Source: Leishmania infantum JPCM5 (lineage: Eukaryota > Euglenozoa > Kinetoplastea > Trypanosomatida > Trypanosomatidae). From it: a DNA stretch of 64,000 nt. This document shows, one piece after another, positions 63,693 through 64,000 of the stretch. The DNA is taken from positions 379,501 to 443,500 of the forward strand of contig NC_009416.2 in the NCBI RefSeq assembly GCF_000002875.2, given 5' to 3'. Within the stretch, counting starts at the first letter, position 1. The number at the start of each line of letters is the position of its first letter. The position numbers were made by a program, and so were the translations under genes. A model generated the notes under the pieces. The model did not search any database. It was not told where the DNA came from and saw only the letters and a list, made by a program, of their open reading frames with translations.

Positions 63693-64000
63693 ATGGATAC
63701 CACCGCTGTCACAGCACCGGAGCACTTAGAAGCGGTGACTGTGCGGCACGACACACTGATTGCTGTCCCTGCCTTTAGGGGCAACACAACGCTCTGCGCG
63801 TCACTGCCGCTTCAGTCGACGATCTCCATGAATAAGTTAAGCGATGACGCCGAGGACGCAGGCTGGGTGCCGATGTCGTTGAATGCGATCGGTCGGCATG
63901 CGCCGGTTACGATCCACACCGTTAGCTCGCAGCTGGCGTCTGCCACGAGCACCTGTGTCTTCTACCCGTTTGACACGCTTAAGACCCGGTTCATGGCACA
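63693..64000 (+). CDS. Mitochondrial carrier family protein (5' part, cut by window end)
   Basis: The first 102 codons of a gene that runs off the window. After an N-terminal extension of about 75 residues without clear features, the first transmembrane helix of a mitochondrial carrier begins: SSQLASATSTCVFYPFDTLKTRF, which holds the carrier signature PxDxxK as PFDTLK. Such proteins are six-helix transporters of the inner mitochondrial (or, less often, peroxisomal) membrane with three repeats of this motif. The substrate cannot be told from one repeat. Further in-frame ATGs at 63831 and 63876 might give a shorter N-terminus, since the leader is longer than in most carriers. Coding-like GC-rich codons begin at the ATG. 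Confidence 0.8.
   Translation, partial: MDTTAVTAPEHLEAVTVRHDTLIAVPAFRGNTTLCASLPLQSTISMNKLSDDAEDAGWVPMSLNAIGRHAPVTIHTVSSQLASATSTCVFYPFDTLKTRFMA

Noticed and set aside
1..64000. tRNA, rRNA, snoRNA, CRISPR and strand-switch signals
   Set aside because: I scanned spacers by eye for box A/B-like words, repeat-spacer patterns and changes in coding strand and found nothing convincing; a covariance-model search could still find small RNAs.

Overview
The window looks like a piece of a kinetoplastid chromosome, most likely Leishmania or a close relative in the Leishmaniinae. All recognisable genes lie on the + strand and are intron-free. Coding regions are strongly GC-biased at third codon positions. 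They are separated by long, pyrimidine-rich spacers full of CA/TG and AT microsatellites and T, C and A homopolymer runs. Nearly every start codon is preceded by a polypyrimidine tract and an AG, as expected for spliced-leader trans-splicing in a polycistronic unit. No strand-switch region, tRNA, rRNA, CRISPR array or bacterial-type operon signal was recognised. The species cannot be fixed from sequence alone.

Layout: (1) 1-3343, gene-free UTR-like DNA. (2) 3344-5023, an RNA-binding protein with one RRM and a C-terminal Cys/His-rich domain. (3) 5024-16989, about 12 kb without a credible gene, holding one full (A, 5778-6933) and one truncated (B, 15562-15945) copy of a GC-rich dispersed repeat. 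(4) 16990-18219, the ESCRT-I subunit VPS23/TSG101 with a C-terminal CUE-like domain, followed by a third, near-identical full repeat copy (C, 18432-19604). (5) 20913-25448, a jouberin/AHI1-like WD40 protein. (6) 26475-28091, chaperonin CCT5. (7) 28092-31657, a 3.6 kb spacer with a GC-rich, coding-like island that may be a decayed gene. (8) 31658-32929, a Siw14/OCA-type phosphatase-fold protein lacking the catalytic Arg. (9) 34776-37211, a protein kinase with an HCD catalytic loop. (10) about 37992-38657, a Maf-family nucleotide pyrophosphatase. (11) 39429-41171, a tail-anchored coiled-coil (golgin-like) protein. (12) 42930-43544, retromer VPS29. (13) 45090-46895, outer-arm dynein intermediate chain DNAI2/IC69. 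(14) 48546-48791, the Sm-G core protein. (15) 50125-50691, a small single-TM protein of unknown function. (16) 52799-57688, a 1629-residue HECT ubiquitin ligase with a ZZ zinc finger. (17) 59303-62416, exportin 1/CRM1. (18) 63693-64000, the 5' end of a mitochondrial carrier protein, cut by the window edge.

The genes are mixed housekeeping functions rather than a dedicated pathway, as is normal for trypanosomatid directional clusters. Themes are endosomal sorting (VPS23, VPS29, the golgin-like protein), the flagellum (jouberin, DNAI2), protein folding and turnover (CCT5, HECT ligase), and RNA processing and export (RRM protein, Sm-G, exportin 1). Points most worth a second look are the ~12 kb desert after the RRM gene, the almost identical direct repeats bracketing VPS23, the CUE-like tail on VPS23, Phe at the leptomycin-B cysteine position of exportin 1, the degenerate phosphatase P-loop, and two possible N-termini for the Maf protein.
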